A DNA stretch of 64,000 nt, taken from Pezicula radicicola. Lineage: Eukaryota; Ascomycota; Leotiomycetes; Helotiales; Dermateaceae. The notes under the pieces were generated by a model. It was not told where the DNA came from and searched no databases. It worked only from the letters and a program-made list of their open reading frames with translations. Position numbers and translations under genes: made by a program. The stretch is from positions 1-64,000 of the forward strand of contig PDUO01000089.1 in NCBI GenBank assembly GCA_003008705.1, read 5' to 3'. Numbering within the stretch: the first letter of the stretch is position 1; the number at the start of each line of letters is the position of its first letter. Below are positions 47,872 to 60,108 of the stretch, piece after piece.

Positions 47872-50850
47872 GAAATGTTACGGCACGTTCTAGAAAGCTT
47901 CCCACGCGGGTAAGAAAGCCGACGTAGAGAAAACGCATCTCCCCAAAACTCAAGCTTTTCTATTGTGTATTCTTTACTCTCCAAATTGAACAATCTCTTG
48001 TCTTTACTAACTAACTCAACAACTTCGAGAAAAAATGTAAAAAAGATCATAGGGCTGCCATTGATGGAACCCAATTTTCGTCAGATCTTCTCTCTGCATG
48101 ACTCCCTGTATCTCACCTCACATCACCTTACCTCGCTAGTCGTAAGGAACTATCCGAATGTACCGAGTCTCTACTCTAGGTACCTAAAGTACCTACCTTA
48201 CCTAACCCAAACATCAAAGATCCAAAAATCCAAAAATCCAAAAATTACTGCTGAAATATGATTTTACATCATAGTGACCATGCCGCTCATGCGAGCTTTA
48301 GATCCCATGGTTGATAAGAGAGGGCCGACAAGCCATGGGTCAGTCACTCCAACGAGGGAGATGAAATCGAGTATCTTTATGTTCTGATGAACGAACTGGC
48401 TGGCTGCTCGTGGTGTTTATGGCAGTGAGGATAATACCAACTATTTCCCTCTGAAACGAGCTGCGAATGATAAGCAATACATCCTTGGTCGCGTATTTTT
48501 GCAGGAAGCGTAAGTCGAACTCCATTTCAAGCACTTTGCGATTACTCAACTTCACCTAGGCCGTGAGGCCAGCGCCAGTAGACGACGCGTTTACTCATCG
48601 CCGAAAAGTTGGAAAATGACTGGACAGAGATGGCTTTGAATCGCCAAAGCCATTTCAGCGACTCAAGAACCAACAATCCTATTTCACCTTGATAGTAGTA
48701 ATAGAGTAGTCAATGTTGATATATAGTACTTCCGGCAGTAAAAAGGTAACTAGAAGGCTAGAAGGATGACCCCCAAGCTTTAGGTGTTGGAATCGTCCTA
48801 GTCCCACCCGCCGTTACCCACAGACCTTGTACCCTTACAAGGGACGTTGGAGTCTGGTCCGGTATTACTAGAGTATGAGGTCAATACCGTAAATTTCTTT
48901 GGAGGCTAAGAGTATTCGTGTGTTCCGATTTGTAGCTAGTGAAAGGGCCGAGTTGACTTGAGGCTTCATGGTGCAGTTTTCTGGTGCCAGCTCGACCAAA
49001 ATCTTTCCAGCTGGGTGTTCGACGTCCAAAAGAGAGCTTTAGCGCGCGACGGGCGACGGCGTAAGTACGTGGTACAGTTTAGTACCTGTGCTGTACTGCA
49101 CCTACCGGTATTCATTCATCCGCGATTCGCTCGTTCATGAGTAACCTTCTATATCGCACAAACACCTCGACAATGGCTTCGAAGGGTCTGCAGAGCTTCA
49201 CCAGGAGTTTAAATGCTCTGCGATCACACATAGCCGGTTCTAAGGACCCTATATCCATAGCGGAGTGGCACAGCACTTGAGCTGCCAATGGCCGCAGTCC
49301 GTGCTATGCCCATTGATTAATTGATAAATAATACTTCGTAGACTTGAGACTCTTTCTCTACGCGGTGAACGACATAACTCGAATGCTCTCGCTTTCCCAC
49401 AATGTCTTGAATCCCATCCATGCGTAAAATGGGTTTAATATCCCGGTTTACCTTCTCATCCAACTCCCTCTTAGATCCACTCTCGCAGGACCCCATAAAG
49501 CTCCGCGGTTCCCCAATCTAGAAAGGAACACTACTAACAATAAAGCGAATCCTTCGCGAAGAAGGGCTTTAAGGACTATGGAAAGGAAATATACTTGTAC
49601 TAGCAACATATAGAAGTATCAAGAAATTTCCAAGACTGCTCATAAAGAGGACTTACAGGCTCCCCGCAGTATTATATCACCTCCCTTGTATACTGGCCAT
49701 GTGGGCCTAAATCGCTCCTTTCAACCAAGCTATCTCAACTTAAAGCACGAGGTCTAATGGACACAGACCTTGTGCTCGTTGATGGCTACCGCAACCGTAA
49801 ACCACAACAGCAAGTAAATGCAGACTGGGGCCTACTAGAAAAGTGTCAAGAAGATAGTTGAGAAGATACTGAAAGATGTTGAATCCTCGCTGAAAATTTG
49901 TTGAGATCAGCCAAGTTATTGTAAATTCCTTGTGTTCTCACTCCTCGCTTATTTTTCTAACCGCAAACTGCTCGCAGTTGTCCCCTCTTTTAGAACTAAC
50001 CTTTCATACGTATGTCTCCGGCGCTAATCTTAGCCTTTGTAGCTCCGACAAGATTCTAGTTGTTATAAGGAACAGCCATCCCTAAAACACAGACACCAAG
50101 AATATAGAAGATACAAATTCGCCAGAGAGTTTGGCTTACGGATCTAGGAATGTTGCGTCTAGCAGCTTTGTGGCCAGGGCTTGATATCCTCAGATTTACC
50201 CGCTAAAGGCCTACGAAAGGGAGGTGGGTAACTCCAAATCTTACACATATAAGAGCTACCAAGTAATTAATCACAGCTTACACTAAGAGTGAACAAAACC
50301 AGTGTGAGTAGGAAAGAGATGACCGCAGGAAGAGTACTAACAGTAGTAAGTCTAGTACCGGGAAAGAGGAGGTCGAGCTTAGCTGCTCGTTATCGTAGAT
50401 TCTCTAGACTTCGGAAAGCCTAAATTCTACACAACTAGAGCGCTACGTATTAGTAAAGTGTACCGCGTTGATAATACTTCTTTACCATACCATCAACCTT
50501 GGCGGCTTGCGGTTCTAAATGCTGCCATTTCGGGTATACATGTAAGGGATAGTGAGTGGCAAGGTGAAGGAAGGAAATTACAAAAGGGTGGGTAGCCGAA
50601 ATCCTCCTGCTTCAAAGCCACAGCCTTCTTAGTTCTTGTTTCCTGCTTCTCCTTGACGTCCTACTCAGCACCTAGCTTCTTGCCCTTTCGAGACTTCTTC
50701 TCTAATAAGTTTTTAGCGGGGATGAGTAGGAAGAGGGATATCAGTGGGCTAATGGGAATAAATATGCTTGTGAGTTGCTCGTTACTATTTTCTTTTCTTT
50801 CTCTGTCTTGCCCACATCCTGGCGCATCCTTGCTTTCTCGCTCTGCCCTG
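47872..50850. other. no recognised gene
   Basis: Mostly unassigned. At 49173-49280 the + strand starts a protein-like frame (MASKGLQSFTRSLNALRSHI, then SKDPISIAEW) that ends in a stop; it looks like the beginning of a real gene but I cannot name it. At 48200-48245 short near-repeats of ATCCAAAAATCC occur. Around 50300-50400 a minus-strand hydrophobic segment (STLPAVISFLLTLVLF) may be another membrane-protein piece. Confidence 0.35.
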
Positions 50851-50859
50851 CACTAACTC

Positions 50860-52697
50860 TGAGCCCTTCCCTCTCCTCCAACCAGGATCCTAATTCGTCC
50901 GTTCCAGATTCTCAAACGTTGACAATCGATATACGCTAAAGAAGCAGTGAGTCATAATAGAGTATATCAACGCGGAAAAGCCAGGGTATACCGCGGGGGA
51001 AATCCTAAGAAAGATGTCGATCCAAGCATTGGTGGCATTAACATAAGCCCAAAGACATGCAATTCGGCGATTTTCCTGCCTATGAAAGATATCGGGCAGC
51101 GGCGAGAGACCAACTTCGTAAATGCTGCATTCCGCGGTATAAAGTTCTATCCGGAGACTTTCTGTGTGGAGAAAATCAGCTTTGCCTAACTAACGTATCT
51201 TCATAATCGTCCGTGAACTCACCGTTCTCCGATAGTTCTAGTGGAATGTTGGCTTTCATCTCTTGAAGCTACGCTTCGAGCGATTTCAGATAAAATAAGA
51301 CAGGTGCGGTATTAACACTGTCTACCTTAAAACCGCTTATCCAACGCAGGCCATTGACTCTTTCCGAGATTCGCCGAAATTTCACTAATTGAACTAGAAG
51401 CATGTCGGATTCGAACTCGGGCTCTTTTTTTGAGTATGTGGAGACACTCATCGGAGTAAGTAGTCCAGCGCAGCGTCTTACTTTTATGTAAGGTGTAACA
51501 CGACCTGCAAGCATTAGTGAGGACAAGTAGTAAGGGTGTATACATACACCGAAGTCAATAGGTAACAGCCAAGGAGAGCTCTGCGTTCTTCATTCGTTGG
51601 AGTCCTCGATAACCTTGCTGGTTTCCCGGTTCCTTTCAGATCATACGCAAATATGACCGCTGGATCTTTTAAGGGTGGATTGTCCAAGCCAAGATTATAT
51701 AGTATTGCGATGGCAAGCTGTATTATATTTATCAGAACTGGCTTATCGAAATAAAAGCACCGATCCCTAGTGTGCTGTGGGGTGTTAGATTTAACCGGCC
51801 TCTCAGCTTCAAGAAATTTAATGTAGAAGTGATCGGTGGCAAAATGAGGTACATACTAAATAGTATAGACGAGGATTGCCAGAAGTAAATCCATGTTCCT
51901 TGTCCCCTCGACAAATGCTTTTCTCGCAAAGGTGCTTCTTGCCTCTTTCGACAGTGTTATCTGTTGTGTGGAATTATTCGAGGCTACCATCATGATAGAC
52001 AGCCAGAGAAATGGCCGCTCTTGACGAAGCTGATGAGCTGTTACGGATGGGGGTATAATGATAAAAGGGAGATGCTTCACAAAATCACAACAGAATTTAT
52101 TGAGAAAGAAGTCCGTACCCTAGCGGACTTGGCTCTAGAGTCCGACGAAGGGCGGAATAGCAGCTGCGACCATCCAGCGATGTTGGGTTTGAAGGAGAGG
52201 ATGTTGCTGGAGTATCGATAGTTGAGGATCTGCTGTCGATGCAATCTCTATAGCCGAATCGGCTGCTAGTTGGCGAGCTGGAAGTGACGGGTGCAGAGCT
52301 GATACCGGCTGGCACGCCCTGCGCTGTCGACTTTAACAAAGTAACAATGTTATCTAGTTTGGCCTCGAGTTTCGCCTCGAGTTTGGCCTCCAGCGTGGCT
52401 TCTAGTTTCGCCGTCTCGTAATGTACCGGTCTCCTCACGGCACGGTCTCTGCGCAATGGAGGCGAAGGCTGACAGACTTTCTTTATGCGATGGCATCTAC
52501 GCAACAAACAGTTACTACCTAGCTCATCCAGGATTGAATTCTCACAGGTTAGCGATCGTCTCGATGCCTTTCACATTTGCCCTGGGCATTAGCACCAGTC
52601 GAGACTTGGCACGAACACAGTTGGTACATGCGCGCACCAAAGTTGCTTCGGTCAGCCTCTCTGCGCCATTGGCAGTGCCATTGAAGTTTGATGCCAT
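50860..52697 (-). pseudogene. Zn2Cys6 fungal transcription factor, broken
   Basis: The ATG at 52697 opens MASNFNGTANGAERLTE and RACTNCVRAKSR, then in a shifted frame STGANAQGKCER, and after a probable intron ending at 52503, CHRIKKVCQPSPPLRR. This gives five of six zinc-cluster Cys; the third (after CVRAKSR) falls at the frameshift. A Lys/Glu/Leu coiled coil follows (KLEAKLEAKLEAKLDNIVTL, two or three repeated EAKL units). The fungal-specific regulatory domain is present: HQLRQERPFLWLSIMMVAS, RCFYFDKPVLINIIQLAIA, RRALLGCYLLTS, LLVQLVKFRRISERV, RIACLWAYVNATNAWIDIFL. TAG stops are at 51856-51858 (probable Trp), 51269-51271 (Gln) and 50890-50892 (Gln). Intact relatives bind CGG-type sites and often control secondary-metabolite or catabolic clusters. 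Confidence 0.85.
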
Positions 52698-52814
52698 GTC
52701 AGGTGATTAGGATCTACGGAGCGGACTAGGGCTGCTTCGTGCAGGTAGCAGGTGGCTTAGTAGCTGAGTCGTTCCCGCTGATAGTTCGATGGAGTTGTAG
52801 GCGGGGAAGAAGGG

Positions 52815-52856
52815 AGGCAGAGGGCAGAGGGCAGAGGGCAGAGGGCAGAGGGCAGA
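52815..52856. repeat. 7-bp tandem array (GGGCAGA)
   Basis: Six copies of GGGCAGA/GGCAGAG lie in uninterrupted tandem. A looser GGAGTCGG-type purine array follows at 53140-53235, on the far side of the MITE. Confidence 0.9.
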
Positions 52857-52898
52857 TCGGAGTAGGAGTAGGTACAGTAGTAAGTAGGGTAAAAGGTA

Positions 52899-53129
52899 CG
52901 AAGGTCACGGCAAAAAGTCATGGGAATTCCTGTATTGTGCCTTGTATTCGCTAATTCAGATGCTATAGCTAGGCAACAAGCAGCCTATAGAGGTTGTTTT
53001 CTAGGGCCGTGCTACAGACTTCTGCCCCCGGAAATAATAGAGTACAGCCTATAACCTATCGCTAAACTTTATTTCCGGGGCATTGGCCAGCCTGTAACCG
53101 ATTTCTATGACTTTTTGCCGTGACCTCCG
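52899..53129. mobile_element. 231-bp MITE with TIRs and TA target duplication (Tc1/mariner or pogo/Fot1-like)
   Basis: The ends are CGAAGGTCACGGCAAAAAGT on the left and, read inward from the right, CGGAGGTCACGGCAAAAAGT. The shared core GGTCACGGCAAAAAGTCAT is exact over 19 bp, and similarity extends to about 28 bp. TA flanks both ends (52897-52898 and 53130-53131), as expected for Tc1/mariner superfamily insertions. Inside are three related copies of an (A/G/C)CAGCCTRTA motif near 52980, 53045 and 53090, and a shorter inverted pair around CCCCGGAAATAA near 53028 and 53070. No transposase is encoded, so it would depend on an autonomous relative. Confidence 0.8.
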
Positions 53130-53679
53130 TATGAAGAAGAGGAGCAGTCGGAGGAATGGAGTCGGGGGAATTGGGGGAGTCGGGGCAGTCGGAGCAGTCG
53201 GAGTGGGAGTGGGAGAATGACAGTCGGAGGATCGGAGTCAGAACGGACGCCTTGTACGTTCGTTACATAGTGGAGCTCAGGGACTGAGATAAAAACATAA
53301 GTAATTGAGTGTACTGTAGGTCCAGCACCTCCCTATTTACCTATGTCGCTGCTGCGGGCGTGTGGCGTACGGCATGTGGCTTGCGGCATCATACTTCGTA
53401 AGCATCGATAATGTTCGATAGCTTGATAGCCCGATAGCCAGCCATGATGCCGCAAGCTGACTAGAGGATCGAGAATCAAGCCAAGGGGTTCGAGATTCAA
53501 GACAGGGGAGGGTTCGAGAATGGGGACAGCGAAAACAGAATCGAGAAAAAAGAAAGACAAACGAGAAAAAGAAATGAGCAAAAGACAAGAAATCAAATCA
53601 CGTAGAATCGTCAGCACACTAAGACTCCTCCTCCTGCACCCGGCGGGTCCAATTCAAAATAGCAGACTTGATTAACCTA

Positions 53680-54475
53680 TCTAAAACACATTCTATCAGA
53701 ACGTAGCGAGCTGTGTTCATTCAGCTGCTGGTCATCTGTCCGTCTATTTCTTTGCCCTTTGAACTTCCATCATCTACCTCTCTCTCTAGGTTTTGGCCTT
53801 CTACTCGGGCATGGGTACGCAGATATCATATTCTGCTTGGGAAAAATGGGCTTTCTCCGCGGTACGCAGCTCCAGTTCCCTCTCAAACACACTCAATTGC
53901 AGTGCCACTTCCTCGAGCTTTTCCAGTATATTCGCCATTTGCTTCTACACAGCTTGGTGCGTTGTCTGGGCAGTTTCGTGCATCTCGCGTATCCGTGTCT
54001 CCAGCGTTTCCAGGACACCCTCATAGTTCTCTCTTGGGGATCCTCGCGCGGCTTTTCTCACCCAGGCGAGATATTCAGCTACGGCGGAAGAAATTCCAGC
54101 TATCTCCGTCTGTATAGCAAAGACCGCCAAAGAGAAAGTGGTAAGTTCTGAAATCAGTCTCTGGCTATCACTCCATGGCTCGTTCTTACCCCCCCGCGGC
54201 ATGGACAATGGCGAGACGGGTGAGGTGGATGGTGATGAGTTCAGGGCTCGGATTTCTCGAAGACTGGGCATCCGTATATGGTGGTGCATCTTACCTCCAG
54301 GAACTTGCTCCTCTGGGGCTGGTAAATCGTATACTTGAAATGGCGAGACAAACAGGTTGTTCCGTCCGGTAGCATGAGGGCTGGGGAAGCTATTTAAAAT
54401 ATCGTGATTGAAGTCCAAGCTACTGTAAAATTGAAAGGCCGACTGCGAAGAATTACGATTCGATTCCGCCGTCAC
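53680..54475 (-). pseudogene. coiled-coil protein relic with amber stops
   Basis: The minus-strand frame is open from 54475 to 53945 (no ATG at its start) and reads ESNRNSSQSAFQFYSSLDF, MPSLREIRALNSSPSTSPVS, QRLISELTTFSLAVFAIQTE, GVLETLETRIREMHETAQTT. After a TAG it continues in frame as KQMANILEKLEEVALQLSVF and ERELELRTAEKAHF, then with TAG codons replacing probable Gln through a Lys/Glu/Arg-rich coil. It ends in another frame with DDQQLNEHSSLRSDRM. The last part is repeated as a relic at 41287-41400, with 31 identical bases in inverted orientation, so a small family is present. No function can be assigned. Confidence 0.55.
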
Positions 54476-54499
54476 AAATGTATCGCCCGGAAAAGGAAA

Positions 54500-56210
54500 C
54501 TATAGATTCGAGGGCGAAAAGTCTCGGTTCTCACAATTAATTATTAGCTCCTATACGGGAGGTGGTGTCGAATTGTTGCTAGTACCACTGGTCTTTATTG
54601 GCTAGGTTTGTTTAATAATTAAAGCTTTGGCAGTATCTATTATTAGAGTAATAGTGGTTAGTTATGGTTGATTTCTTGGGTACAAGGAAGAAGAAAATGA
54701 GAAGACTTACCTACGCGATCTCACAGAATCTCAATTGTCTGAGCCAGGTCTGCTTTACGAGGATTCTGCGAAGGGCTATAGAAACACTTCTCTCCTAACC
54801 GTTGATACTTTTCATACACCGGTTGTTGGCCATTGCAGCGGACCTTGCGGTCCCTACAAGGCTTGTATGCTTTGTGTCGTGGGGTCTAACTCATGTTGTA
54901 CAAGATCTGTGGTCTATTTTCTTCTAAAAGCGCTCAGTTAGCCCATCGTCCGCTAATTTAGCAACGAAGTTTGAACTTACATTTAGAAGCAACGCACCGA
55001 CCTACAAGTAAATGGCTCTAGATCCAACTAGCAATACGTCAAAGGCGGGATTAAGGGCCCAACAGAAATACATAAGGTAGAAGGACGACATTTGTTGCAA
55101 GCTAATAACACCTTCTCCTAATTGTTCCCTCCCGCGCTACTCACTTGCTTGCTGCGCTAATCTACTCGCCTGAATGTTACCTTAGGCTTACTGGTATTTT
55201 GCTAGGTTGTTGAACGCTTCTTATCATATACGCCTATAATTAGCAATATTCGTAATGGTATAAGCCTATTGTTCTACGCAAAAAAGGCGCGAGCTCTACT
55301 CTACGGAACCTGTAACTAACTTAGGTAGTATCTTCATTTCTACCAACTAAACGTTTTAGAATAGAAAAATTCATTGACCGTGCGGATAATAGCAGTTCTA
55401 AGGAGTATTTTTCGTTTAAGTTAAATTTTACAGCGTCGACTTCCTTTTGTTTCAATACAAGTATTTTAGAATACTCCTGATGGCTTTAATCTCTCGATAT
55501 AGATAATTACTAGATTGAGCTAAGTCGGTGGAGCCGTAGGGATGTATATGAAATAACGTCAATCAAGTGGTAAATATCCCTAGCTACCTCTTTGCACAGG
55601 CCAAAATCTGATCTGTTGTCAAGGCAGAAGCTTCGAGAGACCTTTCCATTATCGTAAGCCTCCAGATCTCTGATTTCTATCCGTTAGACCCTTAGTTGAT
55701 TACCCACCACCGCCCCTTGTTACGTCCCTTGAATTGACTCAATTTGGGGGGAGGGGTCATCTGTACGAGATTCCGTTCTAAAGTAATAGAAACTGTGAAT
55801 CTAGATGTCGTGATTCAGGGCACAAGCGCCGGTTCGAAAGCCAAGTCCGGCAGCAGAGGCCGTCACGACGACCACAGCCAAGAAGCATACTCATATTACT
55901 GCAAGATGTCATCGTAATCGGCAGCACCGCAATAAGTAGGCTGCGCGTTCTTTTCTATTTTCCAGAATAGGTAGCAAGCAGCACCGAGTGGAGCTCGGTC
56001 CGACGAGTATGTGTTCTGTTGAACATGTCGCTGGTACAGATCTATCTTACCTCAAGGTGTAGCCGTGCCTGCTCGGGCTCGGTCCGAGTGGTTTTATTAT
56101 TGGATATACATGTGGAGATAAGTAGATGCATTGTTGAACACAATACCCAGGTCTGTGAAGCCAATACTGAGAGTCCTGCGAGTGGCTAACTTTTCGGTGT
56201 ATTACTACAT
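54500..56210. other. no recognisable gene
   Basis: Nothing assignable. The final part, upstream of 56211, may hold the promoter of the PKS relic. Confidence 0.4.
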
Positions 56211-59200
56211 TTGTTTATTCAAAACACGCGAGCAAACATAACTGCTCAGAGACCACTGAACGGCGTAGATTCGTCTCACGCATCTCAGAATGGCGCTTGC
56301 ACTGGCCTCAATGGGACTAGCAATAAGTCCTTAGTTCCTGACTTTCCAGTTACCCCAATTGCCATTGTTGGTATAAGCTGCAAGTTTGGGGGAGAGGCGT
56401 CAAGCCCTTCCAAGTTGTAGGAGATATATGTTGCTGGTAAAGATGGCTGGGTCCCTATTCCAGGAGACTGGTTTGATATCAAGTCTCTGTTTTATCCACT
56501 TCTCCAGAAAGTCGGCAGCATTGGTTACACCTCTAGGTCTCCTATAATAACGCAGAGTTATTAATGAATCTTGCAAAACCATGTGCAAAGTGGATACTTC
56601 ATTAAGGAAGATATTGGACTATACGATGCTGCCTTCTTCAGCTTTCCTGGGGATACAGCGAGCGTAAGTAAATATCATAGTTGATTTGCTTTAAACTAAG
56701 TTGATAAAAGGCAATAGATCCTCAACTAAGACTTTAGATGGAATCTGCTTACGAAGCGCTTGAAAATGGTAAGTAGTCGGCCCTAAATGCTTTCAAGTCG
56801 AGGCAGGAGATGATCTGATGTTAACAGCTGGAATACTTGTTGAGAGCTTGCGTGGGTCAAATACCTCGGTGTTTTCGGGGACTTTTGGAAGAGATTATTT
56901 TGACACATAGATCTTAGATTCTGAAATCTTACTAAATCGTTTATAACAGGCAATGGAGCCACCTTGTTGTCAAATCGAATATCGCACTTCTTTGACCGTA
57001 GAGGGCAAGCATGACTATTAATACTGGTTGCTCGACTGGTATAGTTGCAGTGTATTAAGCATGTCGAAGCATCTAATCCGGAGACTTAGATATCTCAATC
57101 GTAGGATCGGCCTGCGCCCTTCTGAACCCCGATATGTTTACAGCGTCATCACACGCCTCGGCCCCGATACAGAGAAGAGTGGTCTCAAAGTTGGTGACAG
57201 AGTTTGCGGCATGTGCAAAGGTCGCTTTGGAACCAAAACGAGCGTCTCTTGCCATGCGGTGACCAAAATTCCCGATAATATGTCGTGGGAAGAAGCTGCA
57301 TCAATTCCTATAGTCTACCTCACGGCATATATTGCCTTATTTAACATTTTAAAACTTTAAAAGGGCGAAAGAATCTTAGTTCACGCTGCTACCGGTGGTG
57401 CTAGGTAGGCAGCTGTCATGCTGTCAAAGCATATCGGAGTAGAGATTTTTATAACCTACGGTACTAACGCCAGGTGTGATTTTCTTATTTAGAAATATGG
57501 CATTGCACTAGACCATATCTTTTCTAGCCGAGATAAGTTATTTGCTCCTGCAATCATGGCCAAAACAGAAGGAAAGGGTGTCGATGTGGTACTTAACTCT
57601 CTAGCAGGCCCTCTAACCCTAACTCAAAGCCACTTGGGAATGCGTTGCACGGTTTGGCCGTTTCCTAGAAATCGGCAAGATCGATATAGAGGCGGGGAAA
57701 CGTCTTGATCTTACTCCACTTACTCGTTCAGCAACTGTAAGTGGTGTCGACATCCTGCAATACGTCGAGTACAGAGGCGAGGTGATCTAAAATGCACTCG
57801 TCAACACAATCCGTCTTTGTGGAGATAAGAACAGCGTGGTCAACCTAGTTTACCCGATTACTCCTTACCCAATCTCTGACATAGAGAACGCGATGCGCCT
57901 AATGCAGAGAGGACAGCACATGGGTAAGATTGTTCTGGTTCTAAATCTAGGTAACGAAGTTAAAGTTATCTCTCTATATTGTGAAATCTGCCTTGACAGC
58001 AGTGAAAGGACCTACCTGATCGTAAGAGGCATTAGAGGCATTGGACGCACTATAGCCTTATGGATGATTGGAAAAGAAGCTAAGAACATTCTCCTTGTTT
58101 CTCGCAGTGCAGCTTCGCATCCCGATGCAGCTTCACTTACTCAAAAAGCAAAAGAAATTCTGGGCACTACGAGAAGTCGATCGACTAACTACCCAAAGAT
58201 CCTACCGCCAACGCCAACGCCCATGCTACGGATGGAGCCAGCGAGTCCAGAAACCCACCAGAAATCGACCACCCGAAGATCCCCCCAACCCAACGCCATG
58301 CTACGGGGCCCAGCAGAGTGCCGGCAAGTCCACCCCGCCCAACCCAACCGCCATGCTACGGAGCCCCGAAATCCAGAGCCCATCCATCCACTATATATCC
58401 CTTCCTTCCCCTTAAGCTGCAAGACCGCCGCCGAGTCCTCCAGCGCCCATGCCCCCAGCGCCATCCTCGCCGTCGTCGCCATCCTCTGGCTCGCGATTGC
58501 CCCGGCCTTGCCAACGCTCGAGGAACTTGTTGCGCTCAGCTGTAACATTAGCGATAGCCTCGTCCTACGTCTGGTTGCGTAGCTTTGCGCGGCGGAGCAC
58601 CATCTCCTGGTTGGTGAAGCTGCGTAGGTTCTCCTCCTTGGTGTGGTAGTCGGCGGCGACCGTACCATCGCGGGAGGGGTCGTCGTACAGTGCTGCGCTT
58701 GGTACGGAGAAGGAAGCTCGACTGACACTGCCCTGGCGCTGCACATTGCCCTGCGTTAGTCTCTGATGTCCTCCTGCGCCTTGCTGCGGGCTAGCGCCGG
58801 GGAACTGGCTGCTACGGGCCTCCCACTGATTCTGCCCCCGGCCAGCGCATACGTGCGGTGGGATTGCAGCCCATTGCGGAGCACGGCCGTGGAGTACTGG
58901 TGGCGGCGAGCCGAGGAGGGCGCGTGGTGAAGATGCGTGGGCGGAGGCGTTGCTCTGGCCACTGGCTGACCGGCCATGCCGTGGTTGTTGGAGGGCTGGT
59001 GCGCTGATAGTCGGATATGCGCTGCACGGCAGAGAATGGAAGCTGAGGTCGCTGTCTTGGTCTCTACATCCGCGGTTGTGATGTTTCTGATGAGGATAGC
59101 CTTATCAAGTTGTTGGCCGATTGTGCTGGCACGAGTCTTCCGATTCGAGGAGTTATCTAAGCAGCCATGCATCTGAATGTAAGTCAATACAAGAGAATAA

Positions 59201-60108
59201 TCTCTATATTTCTACTATACATTATATCCAGCTAACACTGCTGTCAAATAGGACACGGCCATAGAGCGCATGAGCTACGAACAATGGCGCCGTGGCATCT
59301 TACCTAAGGTAGTTAGTATAATGAACCTAGACAAGCATGTAATCGATCTGGACTTTTTCATTATGCTATCCTCAGTTTCTGGCGTTGTAGGCAATGTATC
59401 TCAGTCCAACTTTGCCGCCGGAAACACCTGCCAGGATGCTCTGGCCCATCACCGGACGCCAATTGGTTTGCCTGCAGTATCTCTGGACCTAGGTCCCGTG
59501 TCGATGTCGGAGTTGTGGCAGAAACTAGTAATTTGCTATGAGATCGGGTTGAGAAAAGCTTCGGATTCACTTTCATCTCTTCTGGGCAGCTTTTACGATT
59601 ACTCGAGGCATCTATCCGCAAGCCATTAAAGAACCTCGAAGATAGCCAGATTATTACATGTCTTGCGGATCACGCTAATATCCCAGACGCTCTACCGGTT
59701 AAGAAAGACAACCGATTTGGAACGCTCCGACTCAACATCTCCGGAGCTGGATCTGCATCTGCATCTAGTACTGGGACAGGTGCAGGTGGTCGATTAGAAG
59801 AGCTGGTGCAGCAGGTGACAACAGCAAGAACGGCTCACAACCTCACGGCTGCTCAGGCTTCTGCAATCACCATTAAGCTACTGATTAATAAGATGGCCGC
59901 TCTTTTCAATATCATCACAACAGAGTTCGACATCAGCTTGCCGTTATCACACTTTAGTGTCGATTCTCTTGTTGCTGTCGAAGTGAGGAACTGGTTGAGT
60001 AGTGCCATCAAAGCAAAGGTCACCATCTTTGAAATCCTCCAGACTGCATCACTACTTGATTTTGCCTTATTGGTGGCAGGGAGGAGTGGGTTGATTGTAG
60101 AGGCATAG
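56211..60108 (+). pseudogene. highly reducing polyketide synthase relic (KS-ER-KR-ACP)
   Basis: The KS start reads VTPIAIVGISCKFGGEASSP, DWFDIKSLF, GYFIKEDIGLYDAAFFSF, then introns 56664-56710 (47 bp) and 56769-56827 (59 bp), MESAYEALENAGILVESLRG and active-site INTGCSTGIVAVY. Just after ACALLNPDMF (near 57138) the sequence passes into [66 protein letters not shown]. The rest of KS and all of AT, DH and MT are absent. KR starts YLIVRGIRGIGRTIALWMIG, is broken near 58190, and resumes after 59250 with ERMSYEQWRRGILPKVVSI, FIMLSSVSGVVGNVSQSNFA. A C-terminal ACP has FSVDSLVAVEVRNWL. Stops at expected Gln or Trp codons include TAG 56735, TAA 57056 and 57074, and others in ER. Confidence 0.92.
58190..59250 (-). 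other. GC-rich DNA inserted in the KR domain, carrying a foreign gene fragment
   Basis: KR sequence stops near 58190 and resumes near 59250. Between them the DNA is GC-rich and unrelated to PKS. On the minus strand one frame reads a coherent protein fragment: LLGSPPPVLHGRAPQWAAIP, SVSRASFSVPSAALYDDPSR, DGTVAADYHTKEENLRSFTN, QEMVLRRAKLRNQT, TAG, DEAIANVTAERNKFLERWQG, then a Gly/Asp-rich tail. Three spaced copies of CCATGCTACGG occur at about 58220-58365. I do not recognise the gene. The last 70 bases before 59250 look like an original PKS intron (TTTCTACTATACATT...AAATAG). The middle part of KR, about 130 codons, seems to have been lost on insertion. Confidence 0.6.

Noticed and set aside
51395..51425. 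Possible minus-strand tRNA T-arm (GAGTTCGAATCCGA).
   Set aside because: It is part of the Zn2Cys6 factor coding sequence (EPEFESDML) and no cloverleaf can be drawn.
58437..59187. Long minus-strand open frames of 185 and 143 codons in the PKS insertion.
   Set aside because: They are mostly Arg/Ala/Ser-rich shadows; a different minus-strand frame gives the coherent protein-like sequence described for the insertion.
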